A DNA stretch of 64,000 nt from CAZICM01 sp964537685 (lineage in GTDB: Bacteria; Myxococcota_A; Polyangia; Polyangiales; Polyangiaceae). The position numbers and the translations under genes were made by a program. Shown here piece by piece: positions 28,747-36,778 of the stretch (its first letter is position 1; each line of letters begins with the position of its first letter). The notes below the pieces were generated by a model. It saw only the letters and a program-made list of their open reading frames with translations. It made no database searches and was not told the origin of the DNA. The DNA is taken from assembly GCA_964537685.1 (NCBI GenBank), contig CAZICM010000013.1:129851-193850 (forward strand). Reading direction: 5' to 3'.

Positions 28747-29403
28747 ATGCGAACGCTTGCCATCTTCCTCCTTGCTTCTGGACTACTTTCAGCAGCCTTT
28801 GCCGGCTGCTCGACCACGCTGGACGACAGCGCTCCGCTTCCTTCATCAGGAGCGGGGACAACACCGGTTCTTGGCCCGCACGACACCTGCAATAACCGAA
28901 AACCCGACGGCTACTGCAACGCCGGCGGCGCGCGCGCTGAAGACTGCAAGTGCGTCGACTGCTCATCCATGGCGATGTGCACCTCCAAATGCACCGACGA
29001 CGGCACCTGCAACCTCGCAGAGGGCGGCGAAGACTGTTCGTGCCCCGACTGTTTCTTCAAGGTCGCCGAATGCTCTGCGGAGAGCGTCGGCTGCGACGAC
29101 AACCAGGAAGAGGCCGCAGGCTGTTCTTATTTCTCTGACGACTGCACCTGCTCGGTGTGCGCAACCGACGCACGCTGTGCCTCGAGCTGCGACAACAACG
29201 GATCCTGCGTTCCTTATCTCGAGCCTTGCTCCTGCGCCGACTGTGCCAACCACGAGGCATGCGGCGGCAGCGGAACCAGCTCCTCCTCTTCGTCATCCAC
29301 CACGGCCAGCAGCAGCAGCACGGCGGCTAGCAGCAGCAGCACCGGTAGCTCAGGCGGTGGCATGGGTGGAGCTGGTGGTGCCGGCGGAGCCGGGGGCAAC
29401 TAG
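28747..29403 (+). CDS. Cys-rich repeat lipoprotein with Ser and Gly linker tail
   Basis: 218 residues. Lipobox in LLSAAFAGC. Residues about 45-175 hold four related Cys modules of roughly 35 residues, each with the pattern C..(D/N)G.C......C.C.DC (e.g. CTDDGTCNLAEGGEDCSCPDC; CDNNGSCVPY...CSCADC). The tail is Ser/Thr/Ala homopolymer followed by GGGMGGAGGAGGAGGN. Such tails are common in polyangial lipoproteins. The repeats probably form small disulfide-knotted domains; some may bind metal. Function unknown. Confidence 0.8.
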   Translation: MRTLAIFLLASGLLSAAFAGCSTTLDDSAPLPSSGAGTTPVLGPHDTCNNRKPDGYCNAGGARAEDCKCVDCSSMAMCTSKCTDDGTCNLAEGGEDCSCPDCFFKVAECSAESVGCDDNQEEAAGCSYFSDDCTCSVCATDARCASSCDNNGSCVPYLEPCSCADCANHEACGGSGTSSSSSSSTTASSSSTAASSSSTGSSGGGMGGAGGAGGAGGN

Positions 29404-29558
29404 ACCGCAGATTGGCCGCAAAATTTGTTGAAGGGCTGGGTTGACCATGTTGACCCAGACAGTACATTTGTTTTGCCTATGGACTTATATAGCTTCTTAC
29501 CGAAAGGGAAAGAAAGGAGTGTGCGCAGGAATTCTGTTTTCATTCTCCGGAGGTAGCC

Positions 29559-29660
29559 TTGAAACAGTGCCTTGACGATTGGGAGGCCGACGAAGCGTAT
29601 AACGAGATATGCCTAGAAAGCCAACAAGGCGCAGCGATTAAGGATACCTTAATTCATTAA
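29559..29660 (+). CDS. Possible 33-residue leader peptide ORF
   Basis: A TTG at 29559 lies 5 bases after GGAGG (29549-29553), the best ribosome site in the 294-base gap. The frame encodes LKQCLDDWEADEAYNEICLE... and stops at 29660, 37 bases before the DUF1592-like gene. It contains two Cys and a helical acidic pattern. It could be a small protein, a leader peptide or chance; its end overlaps the inverted repeat at 29638-29652. Confidence 0.35.
   Translation: MKQCLDDWEADEAYNEICLESQQGAAIKDTLIH
29638..29652. promoter_or_regulatory. Perfect palindrome upstream of the DUF1592/DUF1501 operon
   Basis: TTAAGG and CCTTAA arms around ATA, centred 53 bases before the start at 29698. AT-rich compared with its surroundings, so a candidate operator for a dimeric regulator. 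The other part of the gap, 29404-29548, shows nothing clear. Confidence 0.4.
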
Positions 29661-29697
29661 ATTCGGTAACGTAACACTTCACCTTAACGAGGCCGGT

Positions 29698-32049
29698 ATG
29701 CCGCGAAAAGGAAAACGACGACTCAATAAGAACCTTGGTCTTGGGCTGCTCACGGCTGCAGCGGCGGTGAGCGCCCTTGGCTTTGCAGGCTGCAGCAGCG
29801 ATGGAGCAGGCGATGTCTGCGTGTCAGACATTGAATACTTCGCTCAACAGGCCTGGGCTCCCGTATTTTCGCAGAAATGCTATGGCTGCCATAACCCCCA
29901 AGGAGAAGCGAAAGACTCAACGCTCGTCTTCAGGGGAAGCAGCGAAGCAGGCTTCTTGGATGCGAACTATGAAATCGTGAGGAAAGCCGCTGCACTGGAA
30001 CAGGACGGCTCTTCTCAGCTCTTGGCGATGCCGACGGGTGGCTCCCCTTCCCGTAAGCACCCCGCCGGAGCGGTTATCACCAAGGATAGCGAAGACTATA
30101 AGGCGCTGGAAGGTTTGGTTGAACGCTTTAAGGATCCTTCGGCGTGCGAGATGAACGTCGCTGGAACTTATGCGGGCGCCATCCTGCATACACCGACTGA
30201 AACCCTGCGGAAGGCTTCGCTCGCCCTGAGCGGACGCCTGCCGACGGCGGAAGAGGAAGCCGCAGTGGACGCAGGCGGAATGGACGCTCTCGATCCTATC
30301 CTCGACAAGCTAATGCACGAGCCGGCGTTCTATGACCGCCTTCGCCAGATCTATAACGACGTTCTGTTGACGGATCTCTATCTGGATAACGACGACGCCG
30401 TTCAGCTCCTGGGAGAGGATAATGCTTATTACAATCCGTACTGGTACGACGGATTTAGTGAGCCGGGCGCAATTCAAAAGTACGGCGCAACCAGCGCGGA
30501 CGACTTGTACAACAAGCTCCGGAACTGGACCAACCGCGGCGTAGCGCGCGAGCCTCTCGAGCTTATCGTGCATACCGTGAAGAACGACCTCGACTTCCGG
30601 AAGATCATTTCGGCGGACTATATCATGGTAAACCCGTTCTCGGCCAAGGCTTATGGCGTGAGCGACGCGGTATTTACCAATGATGCAGATCCGACCGAAT
30701 TCCAGCCCGGCCATGTCACGAATTATCCGCATGCGGGTATTCTGACCTCGCCGATGTACCTAAACCGCTATCCGACGACCGTAACCAATAGGAACCGCGC
30801 CCGTTCGCGCGTGACCTATTTGTTCTTCCTCGGAACCGATATCCTGAAGCTTGGCCAGCAGCCTGTTGATTCATCGAAGATCGTTGACTTCAACCCGACG
30901 ATGAATAAGCCGGAATGCACTGTTTGCCACGTGGTTGTCGATCCTGTCGCGGGCTTGTTCCATAACTTTGATGAGCAAGGCCGCTATATGCCCGACGACA
31001 AATGGCTTGAGGATATGCGTCCCCCGGGCTTTGGCAATGACCAATTGCCTTCGTCCGATTTCCCGCGGGCGCTTCAGTGGGGCGCGCCGAAGCTTGCTTC
31101 GGATCCCCGCTTTGCGCTGTCTGCCGTCTATACGGTCTTCACGGGCCTGACGGGCCAGAAGCCGCTTATTGCTCCGGATGATACCAGCGCCCCGAACTTC
31201 GACCTGATGTTCAAGGCGTATCTGGCTCAGTATGCAACGTTTAACCATATCGCCAAGGACTTCGAACACAGCGGCTACAACTTCAAGAAGGTTGTGAAAT
31301 CCATTGTGACGTCGTATTACTTCCGCGCGAAGAATGCGGCGGCACCGCTGGATGCAGAGCAGCAAGTGGAAATGGGCGAACTCGGTATGGGCCGCCTGCT
31401 TATCCCCGAGCAGCTTGCAAAGAAGATCGAAGCGGTTGTCGGTTATCCGTGGCGCAACGATCCGCATGAGGAAGATTTGCTCATGCGCGAAAACGTCTAT
31501 CGCCTGCTCTACGGCGGTATCAACTCCGATGACGTCGTTAAGCGCGTGACCGAGCCTAACGGTATCATGGCGAATATCATTGACCGTATGGGCAATGAAA
31601 TGTCGTGCGTGGCCGTTCCCCGCGATCTGCAGAAACCGCAATCCGAGCGCCGGCTCTTTAAGTTTGTCGAACCCAGCTTTGAGCCCAAGGACTCAAACGG
31701 CTTTGATGTGGCGCCCGCCGTGGAAGCCATTAAGAAGCAGATTCAGTACTTGCATAAGCATATTCTCGACGAACGCCTCGAGCTGAATGACCCCGAAATC
31801 CAGCGCACCTACGACCTCTTTGTACAGACCTGGCAGGAAGGCAAAGATGGTATGGCGAGCTCGGATGAAATGGTCAAGGCGAAATACGGCGATAACGTTC
31901 CCTATCCTTGCGAGGTCCGGAACGATTATTGGACGGGCGCGGCGATTCCCGAAGAAGAGCAATTGGTCCGCGATGAGAAATATACTGTTCGTGCGTGGAT
32001 GGCAGTGATGAGCTATCTGCTCACCGATTACCACTTCGTGTACGAATGA
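29698..32049 (+). CDS. DUF1592/DUF1588-like lipoprotein with two CxxCH motifs
   Basis: 783 residues. Lipobox GFAGC near residue 32. Two haem-binding motifs, CYGCH (61-65) and CTVCH (407-411), fit the planctomycete-cytochrome-type proteins of the DUF1592/DUF1588/DUF1585 group; the stretch NRNRARSRVTYLFFLGTDIL followed by the CxxCH matches how these proteins place haem sites. It would be a periplasmic or surface haem protein. The DUF1501 gene begins 12 bases after its stop, so they form a two-gene operon. Codon choice differs from most neighbours (Pro mainly CCG, Lys mainly AAG), suggesting high expression or different origin. Confidence 0.82.
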   Translation: MPRKGKRRLNKNLGLGLLTAAAAVSALGFAGCSSDGAGDVCVSDIEYFAQQAWAPVFSQKCYGCHNPQGEAKDSTLVFRGSSEAGFLDANYEIVRKAAALEQDGSSQLLAMPTGGSPSRKHPAGAVITKDSEDYKALEGLVERFKDPSACEMNVAGTYAGAILHTPTETLRKASLALSGRLPTAEEEAAVDAGGMDALDPILDKLMHEPAFYDRLRQIYNDVLLTDLYLDNDDAVQLLGEDNAYYNPYWYDGFSEPGAIQKYGATSADDLYNKLRNWTNRGVAREPLELIVHTVKNDLDFRKIISADYIMVNPFSAKAYGVSDAVFTNDADPTEFQPGHVTNYPHAGILTSPMYLNRYPTTVTNRNRARSRVTYLFFLGTDILKLGQQPVDSSKIVDFNPTMNKPECTVCHVVVDPVAGLFHNFDEQGRYMPDDKWLEDMRPPGFGNDQLPSSDFPRALQWGAPKLASDPRFALSAVYTVFTGLTGQKPLIAPDDTSAPNFDLMFKAYLAQYATFNHIAKDFEHSGYNFKKVVKSIVTSYYFRAKNAAAPLDAEQQVEMGELGMGRLLIPEQLAKKIEAVVGYPWRNDPHEEDLLMRENVYRLLYGGINSDDVVKRVTEPNGIMANIIDRMGNEMSCVAVPRDLQKPQSERRLFKFVEPSFEPKDSNGFDVAPAVEAIKKQIQYLHKHILDERLELNDPEIQRTYDLFVQTWQEGKDGMASSDEMVKAKYGDNVPYPCEVRNDYWTGAAIPEEEQLVRDEKYTVRAWMAVMSYLLTDYHFVYE

Positions 32050-32061
32050 GGAGGAATGCCC

Positions 32062-33354
32062 ATGGATCGACGTGATTTTATCAAGCTCGCATCAATGGCA
32101 GGTCTGGGCGTCGTTGTCGGCGGCCTTCCGAACGCGGACGAGGCGAAAGCGGCGGACGAAGCCTATACGGGGCCTCTGTGGCTCACGATTCACGCAGGCG
32201 GCGGTTGGGATCCGACCAGCATGTGCGACCCGAAAGGCGCGCAGAGCATGACGGATAGCGACCCGATGAACCATTACTTGGCGTCGGATAGAATGCAGAT
32301 CGGCCCCTTCTTGGTAGCTCCCTACTACCTCGATCCGGCTGATACGCGGTATCAGGACTTCTTCACCAAGTATCAAAACGACCTGTTGGTCATTAACGGT
32401 ATCGATACGCAGACGAATAGCCACGACGTCGGCACCCGGATCACTTGGTCCGGCTCGCTGATGGAGAACCGCGCTTCGTTTGCGGCGCTTGTTGCCGCTC
32501 ACCACGGCCCCAAGCTCCCGATGTCGTATATCTCCAACGGCGGTTATGACACGACCGGCGGCGTGATTCCGGTTACCCGCGTCGGCGATCAGTCGGTGAT
32601 TCAGGCCGTTGCATATCCGGACATCATTAGTCCGCTATACGACCAGAATCAAACGCCTTTCCACCCTGCGGATACCGTAAAGCGCATTCAGGATGCCCGC
32701 TACGCGCGTATGCAAGGCTTTATGGCCAAGCAGCACTTGCCGCGTATCCAGCATTCCATGAGCACGCTGTTCACGTCCCGCTTGGGCTCGAACGAGCTAA
32801 AGAAGCTGAGCGAGTTCCTGCCGGAGCCCAATCAAATGGGCCAAGGGCTGGAGCGCCAGATCAACTTCGCTATCGCTGCATACCGCGCGGGCATCTGCAT
32901 CGCGGCCAACCTTTCCACGGGCGGCTTCGATACGCACGGCAACAACGATCAGCAGCAGTTCCCGCGCCAAGCGACGATTATCGAGGGTATGGACTTCGCA
33001 ATGACCAAAGCTCAAGAAACCGGTATCGGCAAAGAGAAAGTCATTGTGATGGTCGGCTCCGATTTCGGCCGCACGCCTGGCTACAATATGCAGGACGGCA
33101 AAGATCACTGGAACATCACCAGCATGATGTTGATGGGTGGAACCATTAAGGGCGGGCGCGTCATTGGACAGACCACTGACCGTCATGGTCCGATGAAGCT
33201 GGATCCCGTGACCTTGCAGCCGAATGAGAATGGCATCGGCCTCAAGCCCGGCCATATCCATCGCGCCCTGCGCAAGCTCGCTGGTATTGAAAACAGCGAA
33301 GTGCTGAAAGGCGCCGGCCTGAAAGAAGAAGAGGAACTGAACTTGTTCGGCTGA
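32062..33354 (+). CDS. DUF1501 family protein with Tat signal
   Basis: 430 residues from the ATG at 32062 (MDRRDFIKLASMAGLG); the ATG at 32056 is only 1 base from the ribosome site GGAGG, while 32062 is 7 bases away. RRDFIK is a twin-arginine motif. DUF1501 proteins share the alkaline phosphatase/sulfatase fold; seen here are TIHAGGGWDPTSMCDP, NLSTGGFDTHGNNDQQQFP, IVMVGSDFGRTPGYN and GKDHWNITSMMLMGG. They usually travel with DUF1592/DUF1800-type genes, as here. The reaction is not established. A strong terminator follows. Confidence 0.88.
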   Translation: MDRRDFIKLASMAGLGVVVGGLPNADEAKAADEAYTGPLWLTIHAGGGWDPTSMCDPKGAQSMTDSDPMNHYLASDRMQIGPFLVAPYYLDPADTRYQDFFTKYQNDLLVINGIDTQTNSHDVGTRITWSGSLMENRASFAALVAAHHGPKLPMSYISNGGYDTTGGVIPVTRVGDQSVIQAVAYPDIISPLYDQNQTPFHPADTVKRIQDARYARMQGFMAKQHLPRIQHSMSTLFTSRLGSNELKKLSEFLPEPNQMGQGLERQINFAIAAYRAGICIAANLSTGGFDTHGNNDQQQFPRQATIIEGMDFAMTKAQETGIGKEKVIVMVGSDFGRTPGYNMQDGKDHWNITSMMLMGGTIKGGRVIGQTTDRHGPMKLDPVTLQPNENGIGLKPGHIHRALRKLAGIENSEVLKGAGLKEEEELNLFG

Positions 33355-33383
33355 TCTTCTTCGTATTCGGGCAAACCCCAAAT

Positions 33384-33424
33384 GCCCCGCCGTAAGGCTC
33401 AAAGCCCCGGCGGGGCGTTTTTTT
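33384..33424 (+). terminator. Rho-independent terminator after the DUF1501 gene
   Basis: Arms GCCCCGCCG (33384-33392) and CGGCGGGGC (33408-33416) pair perfectly over a 15-base loop and are followed by G and seven T. It ends the DUF1592/DUF1501 operon. Confidence 0.92.
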
Positions 33425-33483
33425 GTGCATTCAGCCGTTTTAAAACCACAAAAAAATTTTTTTTTGAAGCTCGCTATCCCATA

Positions 33484-34116
33484 ATGCGGACGATGAGCAG
33501 CTCCAAAACGACTCCCTTGCTGGACGAGCATCGTGTCGAAGCCGATCCCGTTCGTCAATTCGAGCACTGGTACCTCGAGGTGCAGGCCACTTCCAACCCC
33601 GATCCAAGCGCAATGACCCTCGCCACAGCCACGCCCCAAGGCGCTCCATCGGCCCGCATTGTCTTGCTGAAAAGCTTTGGCGAACAAGGCTTTGTATTTT
33701 TTACGAATTACCACAGCCGAAAAGGCCATGAACTCATGCACAATCCGCGGGCGGCGCTGTTATTCCATTGGCCCGAATTGGCGCGGCAAGTCCGCCTGGA
33801 AGGCATCACGCACCGCATACCAGCCGAAGAGTCCGACGCCTACTTTCAAACCCGCCCCCGGGGTAGCCAGATAGGCGCGCTGGCTTCCGAGCAAAGCCAG
33901 CCCATCGACGGCCGGGCGGTCTTGGAAGCGCGGGTCGGCGAGCTATCGCAGAAACTGCGCGGCCAAGATATACCGCGCCCCGCCCATTGGGGAGGTTATC
34001 GCCTTGTACCCGAATCCGTAGAATTTTGGCAAGGCCGCCAAGACCGGCTTCACGACCGCATCCGGTATACGCATGTATCGGGCGCACACTGGCGTATTGA
34101 ACGCCTATCTCCTTAA
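33484..34116 (+). CDS. pdxH: Pyridoxamine 5'-phosphate oxidase
   Basis: 210 residues from the ATG at 33484 (33493 is equally possible; neither has a clear ribosome site). Converts pyridoxine or pyridoxamine 5'-phosphate to PLP using FMN. Motifs: DPSAMTLATATPQGAPSARIVLLKS, FVFFTNYHSRKGHELMHNPRAALLFHW, VRLEGITHRIPAEESDAYF, RPRGSQIGALASEQSQPI, and the C-terminal PESVEFWQGRQDRLHDRIRY signature. Cytoplasmic vitamin B6 pathway enzyme. Confidence 0.95.
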   Translation: MRTMSSSKTTPLLDEHRVEADPVRQFEHWYLEVQATSNPDPSAMTLATATPQGAPSARIVLLKSFGEQGFVFFTNYHSRKGHELMHNPRAALLFHWPELARQVRLEGITHRIPAEESDAYFQTRPRGSQIGALASEQSQPIDGRAVLEARVGELSQKLRGQDIPRPAHWGGYRLVPESVEFWQGRQDRLHDRIRYTHVSGAHWRIERLSP

Positions 34117-34133
34117 CAAACCGATAAAACACC

Positions 34134-35258
34134 ATGAACCACCGGCTATGCTCTTCCATAATTCTGCTATTGATAGCATTCCAAAGCGCCTCATCCACGG
34201 GCTGCGGAGCCCGGACCAGCCTAAGCGTTCCCGATCCCGCACCCCGGCTGCCTGAGTGCGGAAACGGCATTCTCGAAGCAAATGAAGAATGCGATGACGG
34301 CAACACCGTTCTCACCGATGCCTGCGTATCTCAATGCAAACTCTCGGTATGCGGGGACGGCATTATCCGCGAAGGCTTCGAGCCCTGCGACGATGGCAAC
34401 CAGGATAACGCCGATGGCTGCCGGAACAACTGCGCCCTGCCGACCTGCGGCGACGGCATTGCTGATATCGGCGAAGAATGCGACGACGGCAATGGCAATA
34501 ACAGCGATGACTGTCCGTCGCTATGCCTTCGCGCCAAATGCGGCGATGGATTTGTTCATTCTGGATTTGAAGAATGCGATAGCGGCCCGGGAAACCTCTC
34601 GCTACCGGCATATCTCCTCAGCCAAAGCGGCTCAAGCTGGCCTGTCCAGCCCGTCGAGCGGGCCATAGATATCCAAACCTTCTATGCGTACAAGTCGGCG
34701 AGCTCCCATACCGGCCTTGAAATCGTCGATGAAAGCCGCTTCTATTTATACCGCGACACCGCAAACGGCGGGCTTCACCTGGTTATCCACCACGGCGTCG
34801 ATATCGAGGCCACGGGCCTTGAACAGCCTGATTCGAAAGTCCGGATGCGCATTGAACACCTGCCCGATCAAACCTATATCTCGGTCTCCGACGACTTCAG
34901 CGCGGAATTTCAAAAAGACTCCAGCACAACGGCCCGGGGCGATTGGAGTTTCCATAGAAATACCGATGGCGGCGCGATATCCAATTTACCGGCCCCCGGC
35001 TCATGGTCGATTGATATCACACCCGAATTTATCGAAGGAATCAGCGCTTGGGTTTACATCCCACAGGACGAGTTCGCCATCATCACACCCAAAATGGATA
35101 AGACGGCCACGCTGACTTCCTATCAGAACGCGGCGGCGTGCAGGCTGGATTGCACCGTTCCCCGCTGTGGCGACGGAATCCTCGATGCCGGCGAAGTCTG
35201 CGACGATGGCAATGGCAGCGGAGGAGATGGCTGCGCCGCCGATTGCTTATCCAATTAA
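34134..35258 (+). CDS. Lipoprotein with DUF4215 (myxococcal Cys-rich) repeats
   Basis: 374 residues. Signal then Cys in SASSTGC. Four DUF4215-type repeats near the N-terminus (CGNGILEANEECDDGN, CGDGIIREGFEPCDDGN, CGDGIADIGEECDDGN, CGDGFVHSGFEECDSG) and a fifth at the C-terminus (CGDGILDAGEVCDDGN). Between them lies a beta-rich domain of about 190 residues (residues 150-335; FYAYKSASSHTGLEIVDESRFYLY...) with no known family. A surface or periplasmic protein. Starts 17 bases after pdxH. Confidence 0.85.
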   Translation: MNHRLCSSIILLLIAFQSASSTGCGARTSLSVPDPAPRLPECGNGILEANEECDDGNTVLTDACVSQCKLSVCGDGIIREGFEPCDDGNQDNADGCRNNCALPTCGDGIADIGEECDDGNGNNSDDCPSLCLRAKCGDGFVHSGFEECDSGPGNLSLPAYLLSQSGSSWPVQPVERAIDIQTFYAYKSASSHTGLEIVDESRFYLYRDTANGGLHLVIHHGVDIEATGLEQPDSKVRMRIEHLPDQTYISVSDDFSAEFQKDSSTTARGDWSFHRNTDGGAISNLPAPGSWSIDITPEFIEGISAWVYIPQDEFAIITPKMDKTATLTSYQNAAACRLDCTVPRCGDGILDAGEVCDDGNGSGGDGCAADCLSN

Positions 35259-36778
35259 TTGTTTGAATCCGCGCTCACCGGCCCCGCGGGAATGCGGAGC
35301 GTAAATACCGAACCCTTTTGGGGTACGCTCTCGACCTGTATGTCTCCCCCCAGCATTTGCGCATAGCGGCGGCTGATCACCAGCCCAAGCCCCGTTCCCC
35401 CATACTTGCGCGTCCGCGATGAATCCCCTTGAACAAAAGGCTGAAACAAGCGGTTCTTCTGTTCCTCGCTGATACCAATTCCGGTATCCTCGACCCGCAC
35501 CACAAGGGTTTCTCCCCGATCCACAAGCTCCCGGGCCGCGAATAGCCTCACCCTGCCATTGTTCGTAAATTTCGCGGCATTGCTCAATAGATTCATTAGA
35601 ATTTGCCGGATCTTGATAGGATCTGTCCTAACAGAACCGATATTGCCGCCCACTTCCACTTCAAATGCATTTTTGTTTCTTTTGACAAGCGGCTGCACGG
35701 TCATAGCAATTTCATCGAGCAAATGCTTAACAGATACCACGTCCAGATCGACAGACATCTTCCCGGCTTCAATCTTCGATAGATCCAAAATATCGCCGAT
35801 GAGCTCGAGTAAATGCTCTCCGGCCGTGCGAATCTTCCGCACATCATTCACCGCCGGAACGCCCTGCTCATCCAAATCCTCGATTACCAGCTCGCTATAG
35901 CCAATAATAGCATTCAAAGGCGTCCTGAGTTCATGGCTCATATTGGCTAAAAATTCGCTCTTTGCCTTGCTCGCCGCCTCCGCGTCATCGCACGCCCGCA
36001 TCAGCTCCGCCGTCCGGACCATCACCGTCGCTTCCAGACGCTCATTTAGATCGGAAAGCCTCTTGTTAATCGCCGCAAGCTGATCGTTTTTCCGGTGAAG
36101 CTTTTGATGATAACGGTCTACCTGATAGCTTCCCAGCGTGGCCAATATACCCATGACCAGCAAATAGAGACCCATATTCAGAGCAGGCGCAAAAGATCCC
36201 TTCGGAAATAGCCCCGACAGCGGACTAAAATCAGCCGTGTATAACATGGTCAAATCGGCCATACAAACAACAGTTACGATTCCAACAGACCACCACGTAA
36301 GCACAAAACCGCTCATCAGAATCGCAATGGATAATGTAATCGGCATCAATACCTTGAGCATGGGCTCAAATAAATCCACGAGCGGAAAAACCGTGCTCAT
36401 CACAATGACAATCGATACCAAAAGCGTACCCGCCGTGCGCACATGCCCGAGCCGGTTGATGAAAAATAATACCAAAAACAAGGCCAGGCATATCGCATCA
36501 ATAGCCAGCCCCATAAACTTGGGAGCCACAATCCCATAGAAAATAATCGTAGCCAGCGTGATCACGCACAAGCACGCGAGAATCCCTGCAATAAGCCGGC
36601 CCCGGCGCCTCCATTCCGCATCCAGCGTCCGGCATAGCAACAGGCGCTCCATGCGAATAGAAAAGATTCCCGTCGAATCATCGGCCGCATTTGCAGCCAT
36701 CATCGCTTCTGCGGAAAGATCCACACCTGAATCGCGGATACCCAGCGGACTATTCACGGAAAACTCCGCCCCGCTCAT
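35255..36778 (-). CDS. Membrane sensor histidine kinase (orphan, tandem copy 2)
   Basis: 507 residues. N-terminal membrane part with about six helices (ILACLCVITLATIIFYGI ... LYLLVMGILATLGSYQV), coiled coil (QKLHRKNDQLAAINKRLSDLNERLE), HisKA with the phospho-accepting His in FLANMSHELRTPLNAIIGYS, and HATPase with N box LMNLLSNAAKFTNNG, DTGIGIS and GTGLGLVISRRYA. No receiver domain and no response regulator nearby. It overlaps the 3' end of the upstream kinase gene by 29 bases and has the same layout, so the two arose by duplication. Confidence 0.92.
   Translation of the reverse strand: MSGAEFSVNSPLGIRDSGVDLSAEAMMAANAADDSTGIFSIRMERLLLCRTLDAEWRRRGRLIAGILACLCVITLATIIFYGIVAPKFMGLAIDAICLALFLVLFFINRLGHVRTAGTLLVSIVIVMSTVFPLVDLFEPMLKVLMPITLSIAILMSGFVLTWWSVGIVTVVCMADLTMLYTADFSPLSGLFPKGSFAPALNMGLYLLVMGILATLGSYQVDRYHQKLHRKNDQLAAINKRLSDLNERLEATVMVRTAELMRACDDAEAASKAKSEFLANMSHELRTPLNAIIGYSELVIEDLDEQGVPAVNDVRKIRTAGEHLLELIGDILDLSKIEAGKMSVDLDVVSVKHLLDEIAMTVQPLVKRNKNAFEVEVGGNIGSVRTDPIKIRQILMNLLSNAAKFTNNGRVRLFAARELVDRGETLVVRVEDTGIGISEEQKNRLFQPFVQGDSSRTRKYGGTGLGLVISRRYAQMLGGDIQVESVPQKGSVFTLRIPAGPVSADSNN

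Noticed and set aside
30310..31641. Long minus-strand frames opposite the DUF1592-like gene
   Set aside because: They are shadows created by the codon bias of the plus-strand gene; they lack motifs and ribosome sites.
33382..33483. N-terminal extension of pdxH
   Set aside because: It runs through the terminator hairpin and T-run and adds residues not found in the family.
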